A stretch of 64,000 nt of DNA from CAMPJM01 sp964440915. Its GTDB lineage: Bacteria > Bacteroidota > Bacteroidia > Cytophagales > Cyclobacteriaceae. Below the pieces are notes generated by a model. The model did not search any database. It was not told the DNA's origin and worked only from the letters and a program-made list of their open reading frames with translations. Positions 53,451-62,540 of the stretch are shown here, piece by piece. The translations under genes and the position numbers were made by a program. The stretch is taken from positions 15,154 to 79,153 of the forward strand of contig CAYTTV010000012.1 in the NCBI GenBank assembly GCA_964440915.1, read 5' to 3'. Within the stretch, counting starts at the first letter, position 1, and each line of letters opens with the position of its first letter.

Positions 53451-53834
53451 TTATTTTCCAGGCAAAAACTTCAATGAAATAGAGTTGACACAATGTCTAA
53501 CATTCTTTTCGGTCAGGTATTCCCCTTCAAATACGTGTCCTAAATGGCCTTTGCAGTTGGCGCACACAATCTCAATTCTCCTTCCATCGGCATCCAATAC
53601 GCGATCTACTGCGCCTGGTATCTCGTCATCGAAACTTGGCCATCCACAGCTTGAATCAAACTTGTCGTGAGACTTGTATAAAGGAGCATCACATCTTTTA
53701 CAAATATAGGTGCCCGTTTCGAAATGGCTATTGTATTGGCCGGTATGAGGGAATTCAGTGCCTTTATGAACAATTATGCGCGCTTCTTCCGGTGTTAAAG
53801 GATTATATTGAGTTTCTGTTTTTTTATCTTTCAT
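53451..53834 (-). CDS. msrB: Peptide-methionine (R)-S-oxide reductase MsrB
   Basis: 127 residues, full MsrB domain. The two zinc CxxC pairs are CKRC and CANC; the catalytic cysteine is in [11 protein letters not shown] near the C-terminus, and [12 protein letters not shown] is the family block. It repairs Met-R-sulfoxide in proteins. There is no export signal, so it is cytoplasmic. With msrC at 34184 the window carries both the free and protein-bound R-form enzymes. Confidence 0.96.
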   Translation of the reverse strand: MKDKKTETQYNPLTPEEARIIVHKGTEFPHTGQYNSHFETGTYICKRCDAPLYKSHDKFDSSCGWPSFDDEIPGAVDRVLDADGRRIEIVCANCKGHLGHVFEGEYLTEKNVRHCVNSISLKFLPGK

Positions 53835-53973
53835 GATTGCAATTATACGGAATTATTGAGATACATATTTACACTTGACAGCTCCATCAAAGAACACATA
53901 AAAAATGCCATAAGTTTAATAGGATGGGATTTGTTTTTCTTACGTTATAGCTGGATATTTCCTATAAATAATT

Positions 53974-53981
53974 TAATTTTG
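53974..53981 (+). promoter_or_regulatory. Possible -7 element right before the small exported-protein gene
   Basis: TAATTTTG matches TAnnTTTG and ends 4 bp before the ATG at 53986, the same geometry as at purM (24082-24089). It suggests a leaderless transcript. Confidence 0.3.
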
Positions 53982-53985
53982 TTGT

Positions 53986-54324
53986 ATGCTGCGCTTGAAG
54001 ATACTTTTTTCCTGCTTTTTTATAGCGATATTGTTCTTGATGGCAATGGGTGAAACAATTTTGAATGGACGTGAAACGTTTGGTATCGAAGCATTGGTAT
54101 TGCCTATGGAACTTGAAAACAAAGAAGAGGAATACAGTAAACCGAATGCACAGACGACCTGTCCCAAAGAAAAGCGCTTTACGGAGAATCAAACTGAACC
54201 AGAGAATACTAAACTTCTAAAAAAGGAGCCTACCGCTGAAAATCTCTCTTTCAATTTTATCTATTATGTTCTTTACAAGTTTAAATACATTGATATATTC
54301 GAACTGGTAAGGCCTTCTAAATAA
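53986..54324 (+). CDS. Small hypothetical protein with signal or membrane anchor
   Basis: 112 residues. A hydrophobic N-terminus (LKILFSCFFIAILFLMAMG) acts as signal or anchor, followed by a polar, low-complexity part rich in Glu, Lys and Asn, and a Tyr/Phe-rich C-terminus (FNFIYYVLYKFKYIDIF). I recognise no family. Support is the intact frame, the export-type N-terminus and a promoter-like box right before the ATG; it may still be non-coding. Confidence 0.5.
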   Translation: MLRLKILFSCFFIAILFLMAMGETILNGRETFGIEALVLPMELENKEEEYSKPNAQTTCPKEKRFTENQTEPENTKLLKKEPTAENLSFNFIYYVLYKFKYIDIFELVRPSK

Positions 54325-54612
54325 ATGATAAAGCTTTGATATTATGCTTAATTTTCCATCAAGGAAAAGTAAGGCTGGCCAAAGGATAAAAACACAGATC
54401 CCCCCAACAAATTCAATATTTTCCTAAACATACGCACATAAGCCTGATTCTGAATTTTTTGGATCCTTCTCTTAGAAATCTTGTTTGATCCATGATCCCT
54501 TTGGAAGGTCCATTAAACAGTATCGTTATATAATAAAACATCAAAAATTACATCTAATAAAGCTGACGTTATAAAAGATTGCTTTATATTACAGTAAAGC
54601 GTTTTTTTGTAC

Positions 54613-57600
54613 ATGATTAGGGTTCTTCTGTTTATATCTATCATTTTTATTTCGACAGCGGCCGCTCATGGCCAATCCTGGACGGATTACTATGATAGTA
54701 CTGCGCTGTATTGGGAGAAGGACTGGGAAAAAACAAGGTCTTTGCTGCAAGGAGCGTTAAGTTTAGCGGAAAAGGAAATTGGAGTAGAGCATCCTAACTA
54801 TGCTGTTTTGCTTAATGATCTTGGGTTGAGTTATTGGCATCAAGGTAACTACAGGCTGGCCGAATCCGCCTTTGAAAGAAGCTTGAGCATAAAAAGAGTA
54901 ACCTTGGGCACTCAAGATATTGAGTATACGGCCTCTTTACTCAATATGGCAGGAATGCTGCACGATACAAACCAAAAGGGACGAGCCGAAAGCCTTTATC
55001 TTCAGGTGCTTGAACAATATACCGACGACCATCCTAAAGACGTATACTATACTGCGGCCCTCCACAGCCTTGGAAATCTCTATGAAGAGGAAGCCAACTA
55101 CGGCCTGGCAGAAAAGCAATACCTTCGGGCACTCGAACATAAGAATATCACTGTTGGAAAAGAACACCCTACATATGCTAAGGTCCTAGGGCATCTGGGC
55201 AGGCTATATCAAAAGATGGGTAGTACAAATGAGGCGGAGGCGTACTATGCGGCAGCGCTGGCTGTGTTTGAACAAAGCCCCGGCCATACTGGTGATTTTG
55301 CTGCTGTGCTGAACGATTATGGTATGTTCCAAACTGAGAGAGGGGCTTATGGAAATGCCGAGAAGTCCTTGGATAGAGCTAAAACGTTGGTAGCCCAAGC
55401 AGAGGGTGCAGCCAGCTTGGCTTATGCGGCTACCTTAAATAATATAGGTGGTTTGCAATGGCAAATGGGCAATAAAGAGTCTGCCGAAGCCCATTATCAG
55501 GAAGCACTAAGGCTATATAAGAAAATAGTACCTGACAATAGCCCCCTTATGGCTGCGGCTCTCAATAACCTGGCTGGTTATTATGCGGGTACACAAGATT
55601 TCGAAAGGGCTCTGCCGCTATACATTGAAGCGAGAGAAATTTATGCGACCGCATACGGATTTCAGCACCCTTTGTATGCTCGGGCATTGAATAATCTTGC
55701 AAGCCTTTATCGTAAATTTCATGATTATGAGAAAGCTGAAAAGCTGTATCTAGAGGCAATTGCTATCGAAAAAAGTGTGCTAGGTGAGGAGCATACCCAA
55801 TATGCTGCGTCTTTACAGAATCTAGGGTTATTGAATATTGCTAAGGGAAGTTATGGACAAGCTGAGCAATACTTTTTAGAAGCAATCGGGATCATGAAGA
55901 AGGTTTTACCTAGTCATCATCCTTCTTGGGCAAGGGCCTATAACAATCTGGCTTTGCTTTATTTTATACAAACAAATTTATCTAAGGCAGCACCCTTTTT
56001 TGAGCAGGCTTTGGACAATCAATTTCACCAGATAAAGAATATTTTTCCAAGTTTGAGTGCGAAGGAGAAGGAAGGCTTTTATAGTACTCTTAAAAATGAC
56101 ATAGAGCGGTTCAATACTTTTGCATTGGCCAGGTACCAGCAGGACCCAACTGTTGCGGGAAAGATGTACAATAATCAACTTGTTACCAAAGGCCTGCTTT
56201 TTGAATCTGTGACAAAGACAAGGGAAAGCATATTTAATAGTGGAGACACCAGCTTAATTGCCCTTTATAACACATGGAGGGAGAAACGCGACCAACTAGC
56301 ACGGGCTTATCATCTTAGCCAGCAAGTGCTGCAAAGTAGGGGACTTGACATCAAGAATTTAGAGGGAGATGTAAATGATTTAGAAAAGCAATTGTCCGAA
56401 AGAGCATTTGCTCTTAATGCCCAAAGCGATTGGCAAAACCTGTCATGGCAGGAAATAAGAGACAAGCTGGCCCCTGGTGAAGCTGCGGTAGAGCTGGTCC
56501 GTTTTAGGGAGTTTAAAATTGCTCCCAAGTACGATAGGGAACATGCCGCTACAGAAGCCGAACTGTTGTATGGTTGGACAGAAAAGATCAACTACGTGGC
56601 CCTCATTATAACCTCCGACTCAAAGGAACATCCGAAACTGGTGCTCCTTGATCACGGTGCCGAGTTGGAAAATAAGTATTTTTCGTATTACAAGAATGCT
56701 ATGCGCTATCAAATCGAAGATAGCTTGTCATTTGGGCATTATTGGCAAACGATACAAAATGAACTCCCCGAGGTAAATACTGTATATTTTGCTCCTGATG
56801 GGGCCTATTATAAAATCAATCTCAATTCTTTGCTAGATCCCAAAACGGGAGAATATTTGCTAGATGCGGTGCAGGTGAGGCAGCTTACCAGTACCCGGGA
56901 TTTGCTTATGCCTGAACCAATTTTGAGAAAACAGCGCAACGATGCCGTACTTATAGGGGCACCCGATTTTAGCATGACTTTGAAAGTATCCGATAAGTCT
57001 TTGGATGGTTTATGGGGTAAGCCTCTTGTCAGGGATATGAACCCTTCGATAGTAGGGCTTCCAGGAACAGAAAAGGAGGTTGATCAAATCGAGCAGTTGT
57101 TGACAGCAAATCAATGGGCAATTCAAAAATATCTGCAACAAGATGCTCTTGAAGAAAATCTAAAAAATGTGGAAAGTCCCAGAGTTCTGCATATAGCAAC
57201 TCATGGCTATTTTAAAGAAACACTGGAAAAGGAAGGGCAGGCTCAAGACAGGCTCTTATCTTCCGGGTTGCTTTTTGCTGGCGCACAAAATACCTTTAAA
57301 CACGGCATTGGAGGTTTTGACGTTCAATCAAATGGAGAAGACGGAGTGCTCACAGCTTTTGAGGCCATGAACCTCAAATTGGACTACACCAATTTGGTAG
57401 TGCTTTCTGCTTGTGAGACTGGTGTAGGTTCTATTCAAAATGGAGAGGGGGTATATGGCCTTCAACGCGCCTTTCAGGTTGCTGGTACGCAAAGCATTAT
57501 TTTTAGCTTATGGAAAGTAAATGATGCGGCAACACAAGCGCTCATGTCTTATTTTTACGAAGAATGGATGAAGACACAGGATAAACGTAAAGCCTTCACC

Positions 57601-57675
57601 GATGCTCAAAAAAAATTAAGGAGTACCTATCCACATCCCTACTATTGGGGCGCCTTTATTTTGATAGAGAGCTAA
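54613..57675 (+). CDS. Exported TPR-CHAT protein (caspase-like peptidase domain)
   Basis: 1020 residues from the ATG at 54613 (a TTG at 54607 is less likely). A signal peptide (cleavage near AAAHGQ, about residue 20) precedes about ten kinesin-light-chain-like TPR units (residues 40-500, with repeated YAxxLNNLxxLY patterns), a helical linker, and a C-terminal CHAT domain. The catalytic dyad is His864 (LHIATHGYF) and Cys934 (LVVLSACETGVG), both intact. CHAT domains are separin/caspase-like proteases; TPR-CHAT proteins include the CRISPR-linked Csx29, but no CRISPR is here and the export signal points to the periplasm or surface. Substrate unknown. Confidence 0.9.
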   Translation: MIRVLLFISIIFISTAAAHGQSWTDYYDSTALYWEKDWEKTRSLLQGALSLAEKEIGVEHPNYAVLLNDLGLSYWHQGNYRLAESAFERSLSIKRVTLGTQDIEYTASLLNMAGMLHDTNQKGRAESLYLQVLEQYTDDHPKDVYYTAALHSLGNLYEEEANYGLAEKQYLRALEHKNITVGKEHPTYAKVLGHLGRLYQKMGSTNEAEAYYAAALAVFEQSPGHTGDFAAVLNDYGMFQTERGAYGNAEKSLDRAKTLVAQAEGAASLAYAATLNNIGGLQWQMGNKESAEAHYQEALRLYKKIVPDNSPLMAAALNNLAGYYAGTQDFERALPLYIEAREIYATAYGFQHPLYARALNNLASLYRKFHDYEKAEKLYLEAIAIEKSVLGEEHTQYAASLQNLGLLNIAKGSYGQAEQYFLEAIGIMKKVLPSHHPSWARAYNNLALLYFIQTNLSKAAPFFEQALDNQFHQIKNIFPSLSAKEKEGFYSTLKNDIERFNTFALARYQQDPTVAGKMYNNQLVTKGLLFESVTKTRESIFNSGDTSLIALYNTWREKRDQLARAYHLSQQVLQSRGLDIKNLEGDVNDLEKQLSERAFALNAQSDWQNLSWQEIRDKLAPGEAAVELVRFREFKIAPKYDREHAATEAELLYGWTEKINYVALIITSDSKEHPKLVLLDHGAELENKYFSYYKNAMRYQIEDSLSFGHYWQTIQNELPEVNTVYFAPDGAYYKINLNSLLDPKTGEYLLDAVQVRQLTSTRDLLMPEPILRKQRNDAVLIGAPDFSMTLKVSDKSLDGLWGKPLVRDMNPSIVGLPGTEKEVDQIEQLLTANQWAIQKYLQQDALEENLKNVESPRVLHIATHGYFKETLEKEGQAQDRLLSSGLLFAGAQNTFKHGIGGFDVQSNGEDGVLTAFEAMNLKLDYTNLVVLSACETGVGSIQNGEGVYGLQRAFQVAGTQSIIFSLWKVNDAATQALMSYFYEEWMKTQDKRKAFTDAQKKLRSTYPHPYYWGAFILIES

Positions 57676-57711
57676 GCTTCTAGCAATTTCCCCTATTCCA
57701 TAAAGGCATTT

Positions 57712-60198
57712 TTAAAGCGTAGAAGAATCGAAAAGTATATCGTCCATAGTGCTTTCTGTTTTTATTTGCAGTCTTACAGGTACATGCGCTGGCAAGGAAT
57801 TCCCTTCTATCCCATTAAGGTGCTTTAGCACTTCTACCGTATTGCCTGAGGCTTCTGCCAACTGCTTTAAGGTAAGCCGTTTTCTTGTAATGTAGGTTTT
57901 TACTGGGCTGATATATTGTTGTGTTGCGCCCACAATGTTGAAGTCTACACGGCGCTTTAGCTGCATGTTGACTGCATCAATTTCCGATAAAGGGGAGTTG
58001 TCTTTTCCCTGTGCCTCCACGATTAATGCAGTACGATCAACACCCTTTTCAATCAGATAATCCAAAACGGTTTTTCCTCTGTCGGCACTTAATTGAAGAT
58101 TGAAGATATCAGTTCCTATAGTATCAGTATAGGCGAATAAGGCAATTTGAATCTGAGGGTTGGAATTATAGAATTCAACAAGGTCATTTAAAATCAATTT
58201 TGCTTCTGGCCTTAATTGCTTTTGGCCAAGATCAAAATAAATGCTCTCAAAGTATACCGAGATAGGTTTTCTTACCCTTTCTTCCAATTGAACATTTTTG
58301 ACATAGAACTTGGGCGACTCAGTCAGTTTTTTAGGCCCGTCTCCCGACAGTATTCTATATTTTCTATTGGTGGGGAGGTTTATATATTTAAAGGTGCCAT
58401 CTTCATTCGTTGTGGTGGTCTTTACTTTTGCTCCCTCTTCGTCTACCAACGGGATCTCTATTTGGGAGACAGGCATGCCCGTTTCTACAGCAAATAGCTT
58501 TCCTGTGATGGTGAGATAGCTAAACCAAGGCTCCCTTTCAGGAATAGTCTGGATATACTGTTCCAAGTCTTCTTTGCCTTCTTCATACAAGGCCAGCATT
58601 ATCTTGTCGATACGAATTTTATCTATGGGTGCTAACTGATCATAGAACGCTTGATCGGCCTGCGACAATTGGAATGCTTTAGCCTTGGAAAATACCTGCA
58701 ACTTTGCCGCTACTATCCTGGCTACTGCCATTTGTTCTTCCTTTACTAAGTTGTCATAAAAGAACTGGTCATCTTCTCGAATCATATATACCTCTGTGCC
58801 ATTTCGACTCATTACCCTGGATTGCAATACTTTCTCTTTTTCTTGTAGCGCTGCTGTCTTATTAATATCAGCTATGATCGACTGTTGGGTGATGATGTTA
58901 AATCGATAAATGTCAAAATTCCCAACACCGCCTTGCCTGTTGGAGGCCAGAAAACCTTTGCTGTCCCCTAAAACCATGTAACCATCATCTTGATTGGAAT
59001 TAAAAGGATAACCGACATTTTCTATCTGTGTGAATTTTCCTATGCCCCCTTTGGCCATGAAGATGTCTAAGCCGCCCAAACCTTCATGCCCGTCAGAAGC
59101 AAAAAACAATATATCGTCAGGGCTATAATAGAATGGAGAGACTTCATTGTATGGAGTGTTTACTTCGGCTCCGAGATTGATGGGCTTCTGCCACTTTCCT
59201 TCCTTCCCTTTTGTGCTCATCCAAATGTCGTTTCCGCCAAATCCAGAGGGCCTATTGGAAACAAAAAAGAGGGTGTCGCCATTTGGACTGATAGCAGGTT
59301 GTTTATTGTCTGTCCCTTTTAGGTTGATAGGAGAAGGTAGCTCTTTAGGAGCTTGCCATAAACCGTTGAGTTTTTCTGATCTATATATTTTACAGTAGGA
59401 ATCGTCTTCATAACAACCCGTAAAATAGAACGCTTCTTCTAGAGGAGCATAGCTTCCTGATCCTTCACCAAGTTCTGTATTGTTGATGTCAAATCCATCA
59501 TCATTTTCTACTATTGTCCAACCGGAAGTATCTTTATAAAAGCGGAAGTTATCAGAAAAATATTCGCCATATCTGTTGTCCAATACTTTTCCTTTAACGG
59601 TGCTTCTTCCGGAAGTCACAACTACCAATGAGTCATGATCCAAGATAAAAGGGGCATAGTCGTTATATTGGGAATTGATTGGTAAGCCCACATTTTCAAA
59701 GTTGTATTCTCCAATTGGGTTTTCCAAGTGACTGATGGCCAAAAAACATCCTTTCTTTTCGATCTCGGCTTTTGCTAAAAATGCAGCCTTTTCACCAAAG
59801 CCTCTGCCGCTTGCATAAGCCATGAAACTGTCAAAATTCTCAATGGCTTCATGAAATTTACCATTAAGCTTTTGCATGAGGGGATAATAGAATTTCGACA
59901 GAGGAAAATCGGTTTTTGGATCAGCAGCTACCAACCCATAATAGTGTTCGGCTTCCAGGAAGTTGAAGATTTTGCGGTGGCATTCAGCGAGATGATATTG
60001 GGCATAGGCGTTTGTGCTATCTATTGCAAGCGCTCTATAATAGAATTCTATGGCTTTTGAATATTGCTCCGTGAAGAAATATTCATTCCCGCTCATAATT
60101 ATATCCCGAACCTCTTTTCTCTTTTGAGCCTGAGCAGTCTGCATGCCGAGCCCAAGCAAGATCAAAATGACGGTACATAAAATGCTTTTTATCTTCAT
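57712..60198 (-). CDS. Exported PorE-like OmpA protein with TPR, PD40 propeller and C-terminal LysM-like domain
   Basis: 828 residues with a standard signal peptide (MKIKSILCTVILILLGLG, cleavage near AQAQ) and no lipobox. Order: TPR units (to about residue 135), PD40 propeller (FFVSNRPSGFGGNDIWMS, FFASDGHEGLGGLDIFMA, FLASNRQGGVGNFDIYRF), a helical insert, a carboxypeptidase-regulatory-like beta domain, OmpA (YFDLGQKQLRPEAKLILNDL), and a final 60 residues resembling LysM (LKQLAEASGNTVEVLKHLNG). The extra LysM-like end is unusual for this architecture. It is the last gene of the surface cluster and probably anchors or supports PorP/SprF on peptidoglycan. Confidence 0.88.
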   Translation of the reverse strand: MKIKSILCTVILILLGLGMQTAQAQKRKEVRDIIMSGNEYFFTEQYSKAIEFYYRALAIDSTNAYAQYHLAECHRKIFNFLEAEHYYGLVAADPKTDFPLSKFYYPLMQKLNGKFHEAIENFDSFMAYASGRGFGEKAAFLAKAEIEKKGCFLAISHLENPIGEYNFENVGLPINSQYNDYAPFILDHDSLVVVTSGRSTVKGKVLDNRYGEYFSDNFRFYKDTSGWTIVENDDGFDINNTELGEGSGSYAPLEEAFYFTGCYEDDSYCKIYRSEKLNGLWQAPKELPSPINLKGTDNKQPAISPNGDTLFFVSNRPSGFGGNDIWMSTKGKEGKWQKPINLGAEVNTPYNEVSPFYYSPDDILFFASDGHEGLGGLDIFMAKGGIGKFTQIENVGYPFNSNQDDGYMVLGDSKGFLASNRQGGVGNFDIYRFNIITQQSIIADINKTAALQEKEKVLQSRVMSRNGTEVYMIREDDQFFYDNLVKEEQMAVARIVAAKLQVFSKAKAFQLSQADQAFYDQLAPIDKIRIDKIMLALYEEGKEDLEQYIQTIPEREPWFSYLTITGKLFAVETGMPVSQIEIPLVDEEGAKVKTTTTNEDGTFKYINLPTNRKYRILSGDGPKKLTESPKFYVKNVQLEERVRKPISVYFESIYFDLGQKQLRPEAKLILNDLVEFYNSNPQIQIALFAYTDTIGTDIFNLQLSADRGKTVLDYLIEKGVDRTALIVEAQGKDNSPLSEIDAVNMQLKRRVDFNIVGATQQYISPVKTYITRKRLTLKQLAEASGNTVEVLKHLNGIEGNSLPAHVPVRLQIKTESTMDDILFDSSTL

Positions 60199-60232
60199 AG
60201 TTCTAAAGTATCCTTATCCTAAAGCAACTTAC

Positions 60233-61291
60233 TTACATTAATGGAGTGGAGAATTTTCTAATATCTTTACCTTTGTCAATTTTATATTTCAGGGAAATCT
60301 CGTAAGCACTTTTCCCTAGGTTATGAAAGCGCATTGATGAGGTATTCATATCGTAGCTAAGCCCAATGGCCATATTACGTCCACTGCCTCCTAACATAAG
60401 GGTGTAGGAGTCTTTTATTCTTCTCCATATCCCCGCTTGAATATTGAATGTTTTAGGCTGTCGTGAAAATGGATCGGAGATAAGGGTATAGGTAAAATAA
60501 GTGCCAATATTGTATTGCTGTTGCTCATTTTGCATCATCAACAAAAAGCTAGGGGAAAGTTTAAATGAGCGGGAGGTGCGATATTCCAACCCTCCATGCA
60601 ATTTCATAAGAATTGGCAACGGCCGTGTGCCATCCTTTAGCAGCGATTCATCAGGCTGATTCAGATTGGAGGCAGAAAGCCCGGAAAACACTGCCCAACG
60701 TGATCCTGAAGAATAAATTGGTGCCTGGCGCGTATAATGCCACACTATACCAGCTTCAAACAAAGGGAAACCTGTTTGCTCATTGATATGACCTATTGAA
60801 GGGGTGATTCTGTCGTCAAAACCAATGAAAGCGTCGTACTGCGAACCCCATTGTAGATGAGCAAGGTCCACTTTCTTTTGAGCAAAGCCAGCTTGTAGCC
60901 CTGTCAATATAGTATGGGCGTGGTTTAAGGCAATTCTATAGCTGCCCGTCAATCCAATACCATAAGTTTTGAAGATGCCACCTTCTCCAGCGGCATCTTT
61001 GTAAGCAGTAAAACCGATCCCCCCCAAATGTTTGGTTTGCGCACCCCTTTCCGTAATGATGGGATAGATAAATGAGAACTGACTTAGTTCATATGGCGCC
61101 TCATTGCTATTCCATTGCGATCGGTAATTGACACCAAAACTGATCTCTCTTTCAGCCCCTGCCAAAGCTGGGTTCAGATAGAGTGGAGCAGCGTAATATT
61201 GTGAAAAATAGGGATTTTGGGCCAATAAGCTTATGGGCAAACAAAAGCCTATTAACAGCAATAAGTGATTATATAACTTGTTTATGGACAT
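60233..61291 (-). CDS. PorP/SprF family type IX secretion outer-membrane protein
   Basis: 352 residues. A signal peptide (MSINKLYNHLLLLIGFCLPISLLA) is followed by the family start QNPYFSQYYAAPLYLNPALAGAE and beta-strand-rich barrel sequence to the C-terminus. PorP/SprF proteins work with the type IX secretion machinery; SprF is needed for surface delivery of the adhesin SprB, and SprF-like proteins pair with substrates that carry type B C-terminal domains. Here the neighbour just upstream carries such a domain, which fits that pairing. Confidence 0.93.
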   Translation of the reverse strand: MSINKLYNHLLLLIGFCLPISLLAQNPYFSQYYAAPLYLNPALAGAEREISFGVNYRSQWNSNEAPYELSQFSFIYPIITERGAQTKHLGGIGFTAYKDAAGEGGIFKTYGIGLTGSYRIALNHAHTILTGLQAGFAQKKVDLAHLQWGSQYDAFIGFDDRITPSIGHINEQTGFPLFEAGIVWHYTRQAPIYSSGSRWAVFSGLSASNLNQPDESLLKDGTRPLPILMKLHGGLEYRTSRSFKLSPSFLLMMQNEQQQYNIGTYFTYTLISDPFSRQPKTFNIQAGIWRRIKDSYTLMLGGSGRNMAIGLSYDMNTSSMRFHNLGKSAYEISLKYKIDKGKDIRKFSTPLM

Positions 61292-61330
61292 GTACTGGCT
61301 CTCAAAACCTCAATTCGTTTCTAAACATTT

Positions 61331-62527
61331 TTATCGGATTAGATGGATGGTGCCTGTCTTTTCTATAAGCTTTCCGTTAACAAACTTGCCTTTCAGGCTG
61401 TACTTGTAGCTGCCCATTGCTTCCGATTTGCCCGTGTTCCTGTTTATACCGTCCCATCCGACTGTTTTTGCTTCCTCATAGGAATATGTTTCATATACCA
61501 TTGCTCCCCATCGATTGTAGATTCTGAACAAAAACCCTTCATCTGAAATCGATTTTCCATATACCTTTATCCTACTATCTTCTTCATCGGCCCTGGAGGA
61601 GAATGGAGCAAAGGCATTCGGTATAAATAAAGCTCTTTCTTCAGGACTTTCTGCAAGCAAGCCGATGGCAAATAAATTATAGGTTGGATTCAAGAAACTG
61701 GTGATCCACCCACCATTGACCATTCCGGTATATTCAACGGTTTCTAAGAGCTTGTAAGTGCCTTCTGTCAATGTAGCACCAACAATGGCTATTTCTTCGG
61801 CTGTCACCTGATCATCTTCTGTATTCATAGGCAATGTAATAGTAGACCCAGCTCCTATATGACCGGCAACCAAATCCTGTTGCCAATACTGAAGATTAGA
61901 AACCTTCCTTAGCTCTATAGCAAAATAATCTGCCTTATTGGGTTTAAAAAATTCATAGCCCACTACAGGGTCACCATAAAATTGTAAAGAAATAGGGCTA
62001 TAATGGTCATCTTTGCCAATTGGGTAGAACTTGTCTCCTGGTCCTTGATGGTAAAACGCTCCATTTATATAGGATTTATTACTGCCCCCTCGAATGACTA
62101 AAGAAGGGCCCGCGAATAGCTTATAGTCTGATGAGGGCGTGATAATGCCATGGGTTAGATAGAGGTTGCCTGTAACGGTCGTGCCGGACATAAAATATTT
62201 TTCTCCTCCACCTTCAATAACCAGTTCATAAATTTCTTGCTGTTGATGATCAAATTGTTGGTTGGGGCCAGACAATACAATGGCGCCTTGGTGGGCGATA
62301 TAATCTCCGTTGTTTAGCCAATTGCCTGTTAGTATTATTTCCCCATGGTTCACAATTGTTCCCATGTTGTGAATATCTCCCTTAATCGTAAACTGTGCTT
62401 TATCACCAATATAAATTTGTTGACCTTTATTCGTAAGGAATTGTGCTTTGCTGTAATGTGCATTGAGCAACCACATTCCTAAAAGGAATGCTTTCATCAT
62501 AGTTCTTATGCAGCCACAAACCTTCAT
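61331..62527 (-). CDS. Surface protein with gliding-motility-type (type B) T9SS C-terminal domain
   Basis: 398 residues (start at 62527; a Met at 62500 gives an equally good signal peptide, MMKAFLLGMWLLNAHYSKAQ). A beta-helix-like middle (GNWLNNGDYIAHQGAI, GNLYLTHGIITPSS) is followed by a C-terminal domain of the CHU_C/TIGR04131 type: NAFAPFSSRADEEDSRIKVY, FRIYNRWGAMVYET, GWDGINRNTGKSEAMGSYKY. This domain directs export by type IX secretion and surface attachment. No enzyme domain is visible. It lies 13 bp after the upstream adhesin-like gene and 39 bp before porP/sprF. Confidence 0.88.
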   Translation of the reverse strand: MKVCGCIRTMMKAFLLGMWLLNAHYSKAQFLTNKGQQIYIGDKAQFTIKGDIHNMGTIVNHGEIILTGNWLNNGDYIAHQGAIVLSGPNQQFDHQQQEIYELVIEGGGEKYFMSGTTVTGNLYLTHGIITPSSDYKLFAGPSLVIRGGSNKSYINGAFYHQGPGDKFYPIGKDDHYSPISLQFYGDPVVGYEFFKPNKADYFAIELRKVSNLQYWQQDLVAGHIGAGSTITLPMNTEDDQVTAEEIAIVGATLTEGTYKLLETVEYTGMVNGGWITSFLNPTYNLFAIGLLAESPEERALFIPNAFAPFSSRADEEDSRIKVYGKSISDEGFLFRIYNRWGAMVYETYSYEEAKTVGWDGINRNTGKSEAMGSYKYSLKGKFVNGKLIEKTGTIHLIR

Positions 62528-62540
62528 ATATTTCCTCTAA

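Noticed and set aside
54613..55990. DNA tandem repeats or CRISPR-like periodicity in the TPR-CHAT gene
   Set aside because: The similarity is at protein level (TPR units of about 42 residues); the DNA units diverge and there are no spacers. No CRISPR array was seen anywhere in the window.
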